From Bathyarchaeum sp965602795 (GTDB lineage: Archaea; Thermoproteota; Bathyarchaeia; Bathyarchaeales; Bathyarchaeaceae), in NCBI GenBank assembly GCA_965602795.1, contig CBFCZR010000098.1, positions 1 to 5,898 on the forward strand: DNA of 5,898 nt, given 5' to 3'. The notes beneath the pieces were generated by a model. The model was not told where the DNA came from. It made no database searches and saw only the letters and a list, made by a program, of their open reading frames with translations. Each line of letters starts with the position of its first letter. The stretch's first letter is position 1. The position numbers and the translations under genes were made by a program. Positions 4,789 to 5,898 of the stretch are shown piece after piece.

Positions 4789-5736
4789 TCAATGACCATT
4801 ATTGCCATTCTTTTTTGCCTGCCTAGAAATGGCGTAGAGTGTTATTGCGGTAAAGATGGTGAACATTCCGATAAGAACGAAAGCTATAGCCGCCAACGCA
4901 ATATTCGTGGTTATCTGATGGGACACAGCGTAAATCTGAAGCAGCCATACCCCAAAGGCTGTGCCAGCCAAAAGAGAAAGCAAACCAGGCAAACCCAAGA
5001 ATAGAAGAGGACGCTCTTCTACCACTAACCGGATGATTGACATTAGCACATCAGCGCCATGCCCAAAAGCATTCTGAGTCGAAGATCGCTCCACACCGCT
5101 GTATTTGCAGTTTGCTGGGACTTCGGCAACCGTTAATCCCTGCTTTTTCGCTTTCATCAAAATTTCTACACTGGAGCCCATACCATTCTCCACCAAATCA
5201 AGACCGTTCAAGGCTTTACGGCCATACACCCGGAAGCCGCACTGAGCATCCAGAAACGTATGGTTGGAAGCCGCACCAGTCAACTTGGAAATCAATCGTA
5301 TACCCCACCTTCTGTAACGGGGAACACCATTCTCTTTGTTCAAGAAACGGGAACCCAAAACAACATCAGCCTTATTCTCCAAAACAGGCTCAACCAAACT
5401 TGGAATCTCAGTTGCATCGTGCTGTCCATCACCATCTATTGTAACTAAAACGTCTGCTTTCAATTCTCTTGCCGTAGTAAACAAAGTCTTGAGTGCAGCC
5501 CCATAACCCAAATTCCGCTCATGCCTAATCACATCCGCACCCATACGCTCAGCAATCTCAGCAGTAGAATCTGTGGAGCCATCGTCACAAACCAAAACAA
5601 CATCAACATATTTCTGCGCCTCCAACACCAACTTCGCAATACTACGCTCTTCATTAAAGGCTGGAATAGCAGCAACAACCAAAGGCTTAGGTTTACCCAA
5701 AGGCAGCTGATTTTTAATTTTAGTCAATGAAGACAA
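4789..5736 (-). CDS. Family 2 glycosyltransferase with two C-terminal membrane helices (dolichyl-phosphate sugar synthase-like)
   Basis: This 315-residue enzyme has an inverting GT-A domain that should transfer a sugar from a nucleotide donor to a polyprenyl or dolichyl phosphate, or a lipid-linked glycan, on the cytoplasmic face of the membrane. The sequence shows AIPAFNEE (23-30), CDDGSTD (50-56) for the nucleotide, ERNLGYGAAL (73-82), the metal-binding TIDGDGQHD (99-107), LGSRF (127-131), and DAQCGFRVY (163-171) in the acceptor region. Two hydrophobic helices follow, at about 244-266 and 277-302, before a basic, Asn/Gly-rich end. This architecture matches DPM1/GtrB-like and archaeal surface-glycan enzymes; donor and acceptor cannot be read from sequence. 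The start is TTG at 5736, with a TAA directly before it in frame and GGAGA 12 bases upstream. It may supply substrates handled by the flippase at 2177-3757. Confidence 0.9.
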   Translation of the reverse strand: MSSLTKIKNQLPLGKPKPLVVAAIPAFNEERSIAKLVLEAQKYVDVVLVCDDGSTDSTAEIAERMGADVIRHERNLGYGAALKTLFTTARELKADVLVTIDGDGQHDATEIPSLVEPVLENKADVVLGSRFLNKENGVPRYRRWGIRLISKLTGAASNHTFLDAQCGFRVYGRKALNGLDLVENGMGSSVEILMKAKKQGLTVAEVPANCKYSGVERSSTQNAFGHGADVLMSIIRLVVEERPLLFLGLPGLLSLLAGTAFGVWLLQIYAVSHQITTNIALAAIAFVLIGMFTIFTAITLYAISRQAKKNGNNGH

Positions 5737-5762
5737 TTAGTTAACAATCTCCAATTAAATGT

Positions 5763-5770
5763 GCATAAAA
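5763..5770 (-). promoter_or_regulatory. TATA-box-like element upstream of the glycosyltransferase gene
   Basis: The minus strand reads TTTTATGC. A start about 25 bases on (near 5741) would leave a leader of only about 5 nt and exclude the GGAGA at 5752-5748, so either this promoter makes a nearly leaderless message or the real promoter lies further right. Confidence 0.3.
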
Positions 5771-5898
5771 TCAATGGGGTCTCGAGCCATTCGAAAGTAA
5801 CAGATTACTAACTGTCAAATACGGGATGAAACTACGATTATTGGCACAGGTGAGGGGGATAGAGGTTCGAGTGTCGGCAGGACGCTCACTTGGTCTTC
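5771..5898. other. Right edge of the window, no supported gene
   Basis: Short open frames run off the edge on both strands. On the plus strand an ATG at 5826 opens MKLRLLAQVRGIEVRVSAG and continues to the edge without a stop. On the minus strand a frame enters from the edge and ends with TGA at 5817-5815 (…PVPIIVVSSRI), which could be the tail of another minus-strand gene. Neither is long enough to judge. GGTTCGAGT at 5864-5872 resembles a tRNA T-loop, but its flanks do not pair. Confidence 0.3.

Noticed and set aside
4690..5004. Plus-strand open frame of 104 codons running from the gap into the glycosyltransferase gene
   Set aside because: Most of it is antisense to the glycosyltransferase C-terminal helices, it starts with TTG without a ribosome binding site, and its Arg/Ser/Lys-rich product matches no fold I can see.
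5037..5444. Plus-strand open frame of 135 codons
   Set aside because: It lies wholly antisense to the GT-A domain, whose motifs are unmistakable. Its His/Ser/Pro/Gln-rich product is typical of a shadow frame.
5778..5795. Short dyad ATGG…CCAT around CTCGAG
   Set aside because: Arms of four bases and a 6-bp palindrome are expected by chance, and there is no second copy in the window to suggest an attachment or operator site.
5855..5880. tRNA-like GGTTCGAGT near the right edge
   Set aside because: The bases on either side of the TTCGAGT loop do not form a T-stem, and no acceptor, D or anticodon arm can be folded around it.

Overview
The window looks like a stretch of chromosome from an archaeon, probably a non-thermophilic or moderately thermophilic uncultured lineage. 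Bathyarchaeia-like TACK archaea would fit, but this is inference and I cannot fix the taxon. The reasons are as follows. Two genes belong to methanofuran biosynthesis (mfnE and mfnB). There is an MTH1187-type thiamine-binding protein. The gaps hold TATA-box-like upstream elements and oligo-T tracts at gene ends instead of bacterial -35/-10 boxes and hairpin terminators. GTG and TTG start codons are frequent. The msrA gene argues mildly against a hyperthermophile.

Layout, left to right. (1) The last codons of an upstream plus-strand gene, possibly mfnF, overlap the start of mfnE, the furan phosphate kinase. (2) mfnB, the (5-formylfuran-3-yl)methyl phosphate synthase, lies on the minus strand and converges with mfnE, leaving only 8 bases between the stops. 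(3) A short divergent promoter region leads to msrA on the plus strand. (4) A 14-helix polysaccharide flippase on the minus strand converges with msrA. (5) A second divergent promoter region leads to the small MTH1187-family protein on the plus strand. (6) A small zinc-ribbon protein of unknown function on the minus strand converges with it. (7) A family 2 glycosyltransferase with two C-terminal membrane helices follows on the minus strand. (8) The last 160 bases hold the glycosyltransferase upstream region and no gene I can support.

How the genes fit together. The left third serves C1 metabolism: MfnB makes the furan phosphate from two glyceraldehyde-3-phosphates, MfnE converts the aminated form to the diphosphate, and an MfnF-type enzyme would join it to tyramine-glutamate to build methanofuran, the formyl carrier of the archaeal Wood-Ljungdahl or methanogenesis pathway. 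The flippase and glycosyltransferase suggest lipid-linked glycan assembly and export at the cell surface (S-layer or N-glycan type), although they are not in one operon. MsrA repairs oxidised methionine.

All complete genes seem to be transcribed singly; the strand alternates at nearly every gene, so co-regulation is limited to shared divergent promoter regions. I found no mobile element, CRISPR array, tRNA, rRNA or defence system. The window is mostly ordinary core and housekeeping content. The least understood item is the small zinc-ribbon protein.
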